Below, in pieces: positions 1 through 6,120 of a stretch of 10,716 bases of DNA. A model generated the notes under the pieces. It was not told the DNA's origin and ran no database searches. It was given only the letters and a program-made list of their open reading frames with translations. The translations under genes and the position numbers were made by a program. The stretch spans positions 1 to 10,716 of the forward strand of contig JAEHDO010000516.1 in the NCBI GenBank assembly GCA_016880375.1, written 5' to 3'. Each line of letters opens with the position of its first letter. Positions within the stretch are counted from its first letter, which is position 1. Origin of the DNA: Betaproteobacteria bacterium (lineage in GTDB: Bacteria; Pseudomonadota; Gammaproteobacteria; Burkholderiales; Rhodocyclaceae).

Positions 1-12
1 AGGAAAAACCCC

Positions 13-966
13 ATGAACCCGGAACAGCAGAAAGCCGTCCTCAGCATCGCCCTGCTCGCCGCCTTTGCCGACGGCGCCAACGACGTACGCGAGCGCGAGG
101 AGATCCGCCGCCTGGCCGAATCGCTCGGCGCGGCGCCCGGCGCGCCCGACGTCGCCGGCCTCTACCGCGACGTGCTGCTCAAGCGCGTCGGCCTGCCGGA
201 GGCCGCCGCCGCCCTCGCCGAGCCCGGGCACCGCCAGCTGGCCTACGAGATGGCGGTCTGCGTCTGCGACGCCGACGGGCGCGCGACGGAGGCCGAGCGC
301 GGCTTCCTCGCCGGGCTGGCGCAGGCGCTGCAGCTCGACGCCGGCGTCACCGCGCCCCTCGACCGCCAAGGCGAGGCGATGGCGGAACTGGCCGAGGCCG
401 CCGCGCCGGCCGCGGCCGCCGGGCCGGTGGTGGCGGCAACGCCGAACGTTCCCGAAGCCGAGCTCGACCGCAGCATCCTCAACTACGCCATCCTCAACGG
501 CGCGCTCGAGCTGCTGCCGCAGTCCTGGGCCTCGATGGCCGTCATTCCGCTGCAGATGAAGATGGTCTACCGCATCGGCAAGGCCCACGGCTACGAGCTC
601 GACCAGGGCCACATCCGCGAACTGCTGGCGACGCTCGGCGTCGGGCTGACCTCGCAATACCTCGAGCAGTTCGGCCGCAAGCTGCTCGGCGGCCTGCTCG
701 GCAAGGTCGCCGGCGGGCTCGGCAGGCAGGTCGGCCGGGCGGCCACCGGCATCGCCTTTTCGTTCGCCACCACCTACGCCCTCGGCCAGGTCGCCAAGCG
801 CTATTACGCCGGCGGCCGCCAGATGGACGGCGCGCTGCTGAAAGACACCTTCCGCAATCTGCTCGAGCCGGCGAAGCGCATGCAGGCGCAATACCTGCCG
901 CAGATCCGGCAGCAGGCGGAGAGCCTCGACATGGCGAAAGTGATGTCGCTGGTGCGCGGCCAGTAG
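13..966 (+). CDS. TerB-like / DUF697 two-domain protein
   Basis: 317-aa protein of unknown function. Residues 1-120 resemble the TerB-like (tellurite-resistance B) helical domain, with two acidic clusters typical of the fold (AFADGANDVREREE around residues 17-30 and CDADGRATEAE around 85-95). An Ala/Pro-rich linker follows (about 121-150). Residues 150-295 resemble DUF697, the helical, partly hydrophobic region also found behind GTPase domains: it starts at LDRSILNYAILNGALELLP and has a Gly-rich hydrophobic stretch around 223-258 that could enter the membrane. The start is supported by AGGA at positions 1-4, eight bases upstream of ATG. It stands alone on the plus strand, converging on the next gene, and high GC matches the native background. 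No enzymatic motif is seen. TerB domains are often linked to metal sensing or membrane stress, but that role is not shown here. Domain assignments are from memory of the families; the CDS itself is secure. Confidence 0.85.
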   Translation: MNPEQQKAVLSIALLAAFADGANDVREREEIRRLAESLGAAPGAPDVAGLYRDVLLKRVGLPEAAAALAEPGHRQLAYEMAVCVCDADGRATEAERGFLAGLAQALQLDAGVTAPLDRQGEAMAELAEAAAPAAAAGPVVAATPNVPEAELDRSILNYAILNGALELLPQSWASMAVIPLQMKMVYRIGKAHGYELDQGHIRELLATLGVGLTSQYLEQFGRKLLGGLLGKVAGGLGRQVGRAATGIAFSFATTYALGQVAKRYYAGGRQMDGALLKDTFRNLLEPAKRMQAQYLPQIRQQAESLDMAKVMSLVRGQ

Positions 967-975
967 GGCCGGCAT

Positions 976-1019
976 CGCCGCAGGCGCCCGCTTCGCCGCC
1001 ACGTCGCGGCGCTGCGGCG
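976..1019. terminator. GC-rich hairpin between convergent genes
   Basis: CGCCGCAG (976-983) pairs with CTGCGGCG (1012-1019). After a single bulged G at 984 the stem continues with CGCC (985-988) against GGCG (1008-1011), leaving a 19-base loop. It sits in the 70-base gap between two convergent stop codons, where a bidirectional terminator would be expected. There is no U-tract on either side (GCGGGAAAAAG follows on the plus strand), so it is not a canonical intrinsic terminator. In DNA this GC-rich, such a stem could be chance. Confidence 0.35.
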
Positions 1020-1036
1020 GCGGGAAAAAGGACGGG

Positions 1037-1225
1037 TCAGGCCTTGCCGGCGGCTTCGCGCCGCTTCGCCTCGGCGACGAACGCCTGGTAGCACTCGAGA
1101 CCGCAGAAATGCTCGACGTATTCCGCGCCCTCCGGCGTGAAGGCGGCGCTGAGCGGCACTTCATGGCGGCACACGGCGCAGGTGATTTTCGGTTCGGCGG
1201 ATGGCGCAATGGGCTTGTCGGTCAT
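1037..1225 (-). CDS. small Cys-rich DUF3330-type zinc-ribbon-like protein
   Basis: 62-aa protein with CxxC (C16, C19) and CxxxC (C41, C45) pairs and a nearby His (H39), a layout suited to binding one metal ion. The central [19 protein letters not shown] segment is what I recognise as DUF3330, a family of small proteins widespread in betaproteobacteria and also carried by some mercury-resistance transposons. The ATG at 1225 is preferred over the in-frame ATG at 1258 because a GAGG (1232-1235) lies six bases before it and family resemblance begins near it. The C-terminal tail is charged and Lys/Arg-rich. It is a lone minus-strand gene with its promoter presumably in 1230-1329, next to the edge of the low-GC block. 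Function is unknown; metal binding is inferred only from the cysteines. Confidence 0.8.
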   Translation of the reverse strand: MTDKPIAPSAEPKITCAVCRHEVPLSAAFTPEGAEYVEHFCGLECYQAFVAEAKRREAAGKA

Positions 1226-1329
1226 GGCATACCTCGACTGTGCAGGCAACCCGAACATCTTACTCCCGCCCCGCGCGCCGCCGCCAGCGGGGACGAATCA
1301 GCGAAGGGGGCAGGACAGGGCGGCCGGGG

Positions 1330-1355
1330 AAAGTCAGTCGCGGCGGGACGGCGAG
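1330..1355 (+). repeat. left imperfect terminal inverted repeat
   Basis: AAAGTCAGTC (1330-1339) is the exact reverse complement of 5952-5961. Continuing inward without gaps, 19 of 26 positions match, including a second block ACGGCG (1348-1353 against 5938-5943). It lies where the composition falls from very GC-rich to moderate. A 10-bp match alone is expected by chance many times in 10 kb, so its weight comes from the location at both edges. Confidence 0.4.
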
Positions 1356-1624
1356 AGAGTACTGTCGACTCAAACGGAAGTTCGGCAGAAGGTCTGGCTG
1401 TCTCCTGCTCGGCCGAAGTGGGCAAGTATCTTGCAGGCAAGAACTTCCGCTTTCGCAGTCTCTAGTGTGTTGCATCCACCGGTTGAATCCGCAACCCAAA
1501 ACGGAAGTAGACCGATCATGAAAGCGGTCATCCAACGTCTTACTTCATCGACCTGCGCGACTTTCCGCGGTAGTCCGTTGGAAGGATGGGTTGGGTCTGT
1601 TTAACAAGGTTGAACTTGCGACCT
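1356..1624. other. non-coding flank with short repeats
   Basis: I see no credible gene here. AAACGGAAGT occurs at 1372-1381 and again at 1499-1508, and its core is inverted at 1443-1449 (ACTTCCG). CGGAAGTTC (1375-1383) and GAACTTCCG (1441-1449) therefore form a 9-bp inverted repeat. Two small hairpins follow: GCAAG-TAT-CTTGC (1422-1434), and GGTTG (1481-1485) with CAACC (1492-1496) across a 6-base loop. The region lies downstream of the racemase stop codon (1625-1627), but no stem followed by a T-run on the minus strand was found, so no terminator can be called. The stretch resembles degenerate intergenic repeat debris. Confidence 0.45.
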
Positions 1625-2713
1625 TTAGGCCGAAAACCGCTCAACCGCTTTTTCATTCCAGGCCACGCCGGTTCCCATCGCTCCCCCCACGTTTGCCATC
1701 CCCTTCGTGATCTCCAGGGGTTCGCTCATGATCGGATTCCACCAGTCCGCGTATTCGAGCCAGTGGGCCGTCGGCGTCAGGCATAGCAACTGAGCGCTGA
1801 TCTCCGGCCAGAGATGGTTGGAAAGGCGAATGCTCCTGGCGTGAGCCAGGGCCGCAGCCCGCATCCAGCCTGTTACGCCACCGATCTTCATCACGTCCGG
1901 CATCATGAAATCCGAGGCTTGGGCATCGATAGCATGTTGCATGTCCAGAGTGCCCCACCAGTTCTCTCCACACTGGATCGGTGTTTTCGCTTCACGGGCA
2001 ACGTGGGCATGCCCGGCGTAGTCATGAGCGAGTGTCGGCTCCTCCACCCAGGTGAGACCTTCCTCATCCAAAACACGCAAGCGCTGCACTGCCTCCACCG
2101 GGGTCAGACATTGGTTGTAGTCCACCATGATCGCGACCGCATTTCCTGCTGCATTGCGCATGGCGCGAATCACAGCGACGTCCTCTTGCACCGTGGCATA
2201 ACCGATCTTTGCCTTGATACCGGTAAATCCCCGTTTGACCCAATCCTCCGCAACCCTGGCGGAACCTTCGACTCCGTCATACCCTACCGCGCCGTAGGCG
2301 GGAATGGGTTTCGCGGCGCCGCCGAGCAAACGCACAAGCGGCACACCGTGGCTTCGCGCAAGCGCATCCCAGAGCGCCATGTCAATGGCGGAGAGGGCGA
2401 TACCGACAAGGCCTTGCGTGCCCAGCAAGCGAAAGCGCCTGGACAGCGTCTGCTCGATCTCCGCTGGAGCGAGCAAGCTCCCCTTGATCAGTGGCTCAAG
2501 ATTTCGGATCAGGTCAGCCGTTGGTTTTAACGCAGCGGCAGTGTAGGTGAACACCACACTGTGGCCGACAGTTCCGTCCTCTGTCGTTATGTCTGTCAGA
2601 ACCAGGGGCGATTCTGAAACGGTGCCGCCGGCTGTCTGATGCGGGTGCTCCATGGGCACACGGACTGCGCGCACCTGTACCGACCGTATTCTGAACGTCG
2701 AGTCATGCGTCAT
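1625..2713 (-). CDS. mandelate racemase-like enolase-superfamily enzyme
   Basis: 362-aa (beta/alpha)7beta-barrel enzyme that should abstract the alpha-proton of a 2-hydroxycarboxylate via a Mg2+-bound enediolate. It aligns collinearly with Pseudomonas putida mandelate racemase (359 aa, recalled) at a constant +3 offset. The catalytic set is complete: KAK with K167 and K169, Mg2+ ligands D198, E224 and E250, the D273-H300 dyad, and E320. Shared runs include IMVDYNQ, MPD-MKIGGVTGW and TPTAHWLE. Having both Lys169 and His300 bases points to a racemase or epimerase rather than a one-sided dehydratase, but several substrate-contact positions differ (H25, G29, A142 and A322 for V22, V26, S139 and L319), so the substrate is uncertain. 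Translation starts inside the stop of the dehydrogenase gene (ATGA overlap 2710-2713), with GGGAAG at 2719-2724 five bases upstream, so the two are translationally coupled. No signal peptide; cytoplasmic. Confidence 0.9.
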   Translation of the reverse strand: MTHDSTFRIRSVQVRAVRVPMEHPHQTAGGTVSESPLVLTDITTEDGTVGHSVVFTYTAAALKPTADLIRNLEPLIKGSLLAPAEIEQTLSRRFRLLGTQGLVGIALSAIDMALWDALARSHGVPLVRLLGGAAKPIPAYGAVGYDGVEGSARVAEDWVKRGFTGIKAKIGYATVQEDVAVIRAMRNAAGNAVAIMVDYNQCLTPVEAVQRLRVLDEEGLTWVEEPTLAHDYAGHAHVAREAKTPIQCGENWWGTLDMQHAIDAQASDFMMPDVMKIGGVTGWMRAAALAHARSIRLSNHLWPEISAQLLCLTPTAHWLEYADWWNPIMSEPLEITKGMANVGGAMGTGVAWNEKAVERFSA

Positions 2714-5562
2714 GGCATCTTCCCAACTGTATCCTCCACCACGCAGGCATCAACGAGATGAAGGATCGATCTATACGAAAAGCCGGCATGCTCCGAAAGG
2801 CCGATCTCGCAGGTACGACTGGTGGAGTAGCCTGACGCGCATCCCGCTGGCAGCGACGACGTCAGGTGCCGGAGCGCGTGCTTGTTCAACTCCGGGAAAC
2901 TGAAACCCTTGTCTCCGGCGAAGCCGCAACACAGCACATCGTCGATCATCGCGACCGGCTGCCGGGTGCACTGCTGCGCAATCGCGATGAGCTTTCCTGC
3001 CGTTCCCATGTTGCGGACACTGCATACCGGGTGGACCGTCAGCGATTCCGCGCGTGGAACGAGCGTCACCCGGGGCAAGACCCTGTCGTGGAGGAACTCG
3101 ATGCTGTCGTAAATCGGAAGACGGCCTTTGACGAATTGCTTCATGCGGTAGGCGCAGGGACTGGTGTCGAAAACGACGGGCATGCGCCCGCCATTGCTGG
3201 CGTCGCGCAGCGCTTCCTCGAGCTCACCGGCCTTGAGGTCGGCTGCCTCCATCATCCCCTTGCTCTCGAACGGCTTGCCGCAACACAGATTGCCGAGCCG
3301 CGATGGGTAAACTACGTTGAAGCCCGCCTTGCGGAACAACCGTTCAGCCACTTCCGGTAGCGCGACGTTGGGTTCGTCGCCGCGCTGGGTGCCCATGGTT
3401 CGCGCCGCACAGCTGGGAAAATAGACGATGCGATCGGCATCGGCTGCAGGTGCCGATACCTTCGGTCGGAAGTTGGCCGCCCGGGCGACGCTCGGCGACC
3501 ACTTCGGCAATCGCTGGCCTGAGAGCTTGCGTGCGCCGTCGAGCGCACGCTGCATCGCGCCCGTGCCGATGACGCCGTGAATCAAGTCCGCTGCCCGAAG
3601 CCCCAGGCGTATGCCACCCGCAACAGCACCGAAATTGCGCGCCAGGACAGCGGCAATGCTCCTGGTGGTCGGGCCGATCCGCCGGCTCCGCAGCGACCTG
3701 ATCAGCACGCCGGTCTCAATACCGACGGGGCACGCCGGTTCGCACAGCCCGCATCCGGCACAGGTGTCGATCCCCAGGTAGTCGTACTGCAGGCGTAGTC
3801 CCGTGGTAGCCGCGTGGTCACCGGCGGCCTCGGTGCGCACGATCTCGCGCCACCCGACAATGCGCTGCCGAGGCGAGAGCGTGAGCCCCCGTGAAGGGCA
3901 TTTCGACTCGCAGAACCCGCATTCCATGCACTTGTCGATTTGCGGATCGGCCGCCGGCATCGGCTTCAGGTCCTTAAGGTGCGCCAGTGGATCGTCATTG
4001 ATGATCACACCGGGATTGAGCAAGCCTTCGGGATCAAAGATCTGCTTGATCTCCACCATCAATGCCCGCGCTTCATCGCCCCATTCGAGCGCGACAAACG
4101 GCGCCATCGCCCGACCGGTTCCGTGCTCCGCCTTGAGTGAGCCATCGTACTTATCGACGACCAGGTGCGCAATGTCGTCCATGAAGCGTTGGTACCGCTC
4201 GACCTCTGAGCTCACGCCGAAATCCTGCGGGAACACAAAGTGCATGTTGCCGTCCAGGGCGTGCCCAAAGATGATGGCTTCGTCATAGCCGTATTTGCTC
4301 AGGAGCGCTTGCGTATCGCGCATCGCTTCCGCCAGCCGCGCGACTGGAAACGCCACATCTTCGGTAATGACCGCGGTTCCCGGGCGACGCACCGCTCCGA
4401 CCGAAGGAAGCATCCCCTTGCGGACGTTCCAGAGCTTCGCGCACTCGATGGGATCGCTTGAAAACACGTACGGATGTACCGTCTGGATGCCATTGAGCGT
4501 GATGCGAATCGCTTCGACCTGCGCTGCGAGTGCTGTCACGTCCGATGCGCGTGTTTCGACCAGCAGCGCGGCCGCATCCTCATGCAGGGTGGCGAGTGCG
4601 GCCGGCAGACCTGGCTTGTTTTCGACTGATCGAATCGCCGCCCGATCCATGATCTCGACCGCAGCAACCGGTGCCGACTTGAGCGCTGTCACCGCCCTGC
4701 ACGCCGTTTCCAGATCGTCGAACAAGATTAGCGCACTGGCTTTGTCCGCATACTCTGGAACCGTGCGGAATACTACCGCGCACATGAAGCCCAGCGTGCC
4801 CTCGGAGCCAATCATGAGGTGCGTGAGGATGTCGATCGGATCCTCGAAATCAACGAGCGCGTTGAGACCGTAACCAACGGTGTTCTTCATCCGGTACTTG
4901 CGACGGATGCGTGCCGCAAGTGTTTCGTTTCCGCGCACGCGCCGGGAAAGCTGGATTAGTTTCTCCAGGAGATCCGCGTGCGTTGCGCGGAATGCCGTTA
5001 CGCTTGCCGTATCCTCGGTATCCAGCACCGCACCGTCGACGAGGACAACGCGCATACCGGCGAGCGTCTGGTAGCTGTTCTGTGCGGTTCCGCAGCACAT
5101 CCCGCTCGAATTGTTTGCGGCAATGCCGCCAATCATCGCGGCATCAATCGATGCCGGATCGGGGCCGATCTTGCGCCCAAATGGGGCGAGCTTGCGATTG
5201 ACCACAGCCCCGATAAGGCCGGGCTGCAATCGAACCAACTCGGCCCCGGGCCGGATTTCGCAGCCGCGCCACGAATCACCGAGCAGCACCAGGACCGAAT
5301 CGCTAATCGCCTGCCCGGACAGACTCGTGCCGGCCGCGCGAAAGGTAAGCGGCAGCCGTAGCCTGCGGCACTCGGCGAGCACGCGCACGACCTCCGTTTC
5401 GCTTTCTACCACGACCACGAGTTGCGGAACGAGCCGGTAGAATCCGGCGTCGGTGCCGTAGGCGAGCCGCAGCAACGGATCGTCGACGAAACGAGACGCC
5501 GGAATGTGGCTCGCGAGACGCGCCTTTAGTTCCAGATACGGCGGCGGCACGGTGTCGGTCAT
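2710..5562 (-). CDS. dld: FAD/Fe-S D-2-hydroxyacid (D-lactate type) dehydrogenase
   Basis: 950-aa fused flavin/iron-sulfur dehydrogenase oxidising a D-2-hydroxyacid to the 2-oxoacid and passing electrons to the respiratory chain. An FAD_binding_4 (PCMH) domain spans about 45-265 (RAAGTSLSGQ 75-84, GPDPAS 133-138, IGGIAANNSSG 144-154). FAD-oxidase_C spans about 275-520 (GHALDGNMHF 433-442, EHGTGR 479-484). Two 4Fe-4S clusters follow (C545/C548/C551/C555 and C601/C604/C607/C611). Two cysteine-rich CCG modules end the protein (C718 with CCG 760-762; C847 with CCG 878-880), as in GlcF/LutA-type subunits. Length and motif order match the Fe-S NAD-independent D-lactate dehydrogenase of Pseudomonas lldPD-dld operons (about 938 aa, recalled). 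No transmembrane segment, so likely membrane-associated. The start is supported by GGGAGA at 5569-5574. It is first in the pair and overlaps the racemase by 4 bp. The substrate may be broader than lactate, or different. Confidence 0.9.
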   Translation of the reverse strand: MTDTVPPPYLELKARLASHIPASRFVDDPLLRLAYGTDAGFYRLVPQLVVVVESETEVVRVLAECRRLRLPLTFRAAGTSLSGQAISDSVLVLLGDSWRGCEIRPGAELVRLQPGLIGAVVNRKLAPFGRKIGPDPASIDAAMIGGIAANNSSGMCCGTAQNSYQTLAGMRVVLVDGAVLDTEDTASVTAFRATHADLLEKLIQLSRRVRGNETLAARIRRKYRMKNTVGYGLNALVDFEDPIDILTHLMIGSEGTLGFMCAVVFRTVPEYADKASALILFDDLETACRAVTALKSAPVAAVEIMDRAAIRSVENKPGLPAALATLHEDAAALLVETRASDVTALAAQVEAIRITLNGIQTVHPYVFSSDPIECAKLWNVRKGMLPSVGAVRRPGTAVITEDVAFPVARLAEAMRDTQALLSKYGYDEAIIFGHALDGNMHFVFPQDFGVSSEVERYQRFMDDIAHLVVDKYDGSLKAEHGTGRAMAPFVALEWGDEARALMVEIKQIFDPEGLLNPGVIINDDPLAHLKDLKPMPAADPQIDKCMECGFCESKCPSRGLTLSPRQRIVGWREIVRTEAAGDHAATTGLRLQYDYLGIDTCAGCGLCEPACPVGIETGVLIRSLRSRRIGPTTRSIAAVLARNFGAVAGGIRLGLRAADLIHGVIGTGAMQRALDGARKLSGQRLPKWSPSVARAANFRPKVSAPAADADRIVYFPSCAARTMGTQRGDEPNVALPEVAERLFRKAGFNVVYPSRLGNLCCGKPFESKGMMEAADLKAGELEEALRDASNGGRMPVVFDTSPCAYRMKQFVKGRLPIYDSIEFLHDRVLPRVTLVPRAESLTVHPVCSVRNMGTAGKLIAIAQQCTRQPVAMIDDVLCCGFAGDKGFSFPELNKHALRHLTSSLPAGCASGYSTSRTCEIGLSEHAGFSYRSILHLVDACVVEDTVGKMP

Positions 5563-5614
5563 CGGCAGTCTCCCGTCATTGCGCGAGGAGGCATGAGACC
5601 GTCCTCTCCTGGCA

Positions 5615-5674
5615 CTCTATGCCCCTTGGCGGTCAACCGCAATTGTCATATTCTGGCCGACCCGGCTCTATGCC
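5615..5674 (-). promoter_or_regulatory. candidate operator region upstream of the dehydrogenase
   Basis: The 9-mer GGCATAGAG (minus strand) occurs twice, at 5615-5623 and 5666-5674, starting 51 bp apart, which is close to five helical turns. Between them lies a perfect palindrome GCGGT-CA-ACCGC (5629-5640), centred about 72 bases before the start codon. The layout is what a regulator with paired sites could use. No cognate regulator is in the window and no family consensus was recognised, so the role is speculative. Confidence 0.3.
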
Positions 5675-5818
5675 AGGCGCGCGATCCTGTCCGGCGACTC
5701 GATAGACCGACCTCACGCCAGTGCTGAGTACTATCGCAACAGGTTAGCGACGATTTGATTTTGTCCTTGACTCCGGCCGGCTATATGGATGTCAACTTTC
5801 AAGAATGTTTTGCGTCGC

Positions 5819-5903
5819 TGCCGGATGTCTCCAGTTGCCCGGAAGCGAACCTATGAGTAAATTCATGCGAAGTCCGCTTTGGCCGAGCGTGAGACATCCG
5901 GCA
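5819..5903. repeat. 13-bp perfect inverted repeat, 59-base loop
   Basis: TGCCGGATGTCTC (5819-5831) is exactly repeated in inverted form as GAGACATCCGGCA (5891-5903). The enclosed 59 bases have no coding potential. It is not an attC site, since no GTTRRRY/RYYYAAC core boxes are present. It could be a stem-loop of the transcript leader, a small MITE/REP-like unit, or a protein-binding repeat inside the island's right flank. Confidence 0.6.
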
Positions 5904-5906
5904 CCT

Positions 5907-6101
5907 TCATCTCAAATCCCGCTCCTGACCCGATCCCCGCCGTATTCCGGAGACTGACTTTTGCCGCAGCGTGACCAGCCAGAACGGCTGTTCCCTCTCG
6001 TCCTCGGCCACCCGGAAGCGACCGTCCGGCAGCTGCTGCATGGCGGAGGGCTCATGCACGCCGGTGAGGGCGCGCAAGCGGGGCGCGTTGGCCGGAGCCA
6101 T
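5907..6101 (-). pseudogene. truncated 5' end of a DUF3616-like gene
   Basis: The frame from ATG 6101 runs 64 codons. Residues 1-47 (LTGVHEPSAMQQLPDGRF, VAEDEREQPFWLVTLR) read like the N-terminus of a larger protein and resemble DUF3616 family members as I remember them (EPSA, LPDGRF, VxEDE, SLVTL). The last 17 residues (KSVSGIRRGSGQERDLR) come from low-GC DNA, look unrelated and run into a stop. The switch occurs at about 5961, the outer end of the right inverted repeat. The frame follows the flavoprotein gene stop by 19 bases, so it was probably the last gene of the native operon. No good ribosome site is seen before 6101. The missing 3' part is not found in 1-1329, so any insertion came with a deletion or later rearrangement. 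The family name is uncertain; the truncated look is better supported. Confidence 0.55.
5936..5961 (-). repeat. right imperfect terminal inverted repeat
   Basis: GACTGACTTT (5952-5961) is the reverse complement of 1330-1339; 19 of 26 positions match going inward. It marks the return to very GC-rich sequence and the break in the truncated gene. The bases just outside the two repeats (CCGGGG on the left, TGCCGC on the right) show no target-site duplication. Confidence 0.4.
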
Positions 6102-6120
6102 GCAGGCAGGGGGCGTTCGA

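Larger units (their letters stand above)
5563..5906. other. leader and upstream region of the dehydrogenase-racemase pair
   Basis: I see no gene in this stretch. It should hold the promoter of the minus-strand pair. A perfect -35-like TTGACA lies on the minus strand at 5795-5790, but no convincing -10 sits 16-18 bases downstream, so no promoter is called. The region holds a 12-bp palindrome, a pair of 9-bp direct repeats and a 13-bp inverted repeat, listed separately. Composition matches the low-GC block. No regulator or transporter gene is encoded. Confidence 0.5.
1330..5961. mobile_element. putative acquired two-gene cassette (low-GC island)
   Basis: This block of about 4.6 kb has distinctly lower GC and a more balanced codon use than both flanks (58-60% against 72-73% in sampled lines). 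It contains only the racemase and dehydrogenase genes plus roughly 300 bases of non-coding DNA at each side. Its limits are placed at the outer ends of an imperfect inverted repeat. The right limit also matches the point where the interrupted gene at 6101 stops looking like its family. No transposase, integrase, tRNA or target-site duplication is visible. Alternatives are an old recombination-mediated acquisition with flanking deletion, or a composition difference with no mobile element. The island status is inference. Confidence 0.5.

Noticed and set aside
1226..1258. Earlier in-frame ATG of the DUF3330-type gene at 1258
   Set aside because: The ATG at 1225 has a well-placed GAGG and fits the family start; the extra residues look like leader read-through.
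1109..1604. Several overlapping plus-strand frames of 106-155 codons between the DUF3330 gene and the racemase
   Set aside because: They are mutually overlapping and compositionally odd, with no family resemblance; the region shows repeats rather than coding structure.
1560..1624. Intrinsic terminator after the racemase
   Set aside because: Only weak pairing is found and there is no T-run on the minus strand.
1814..2530. A 238-codon plus-strand frame over the racemase
   Set aside because: It is fully antisense to a gene with complete catalytic motifs, and its own product has no recognisable features.
5819..5903. Integron attC site
   Set aside because: The arms lack RYYYAAC/GTTRRRY core boxes and no integrase is nearby.
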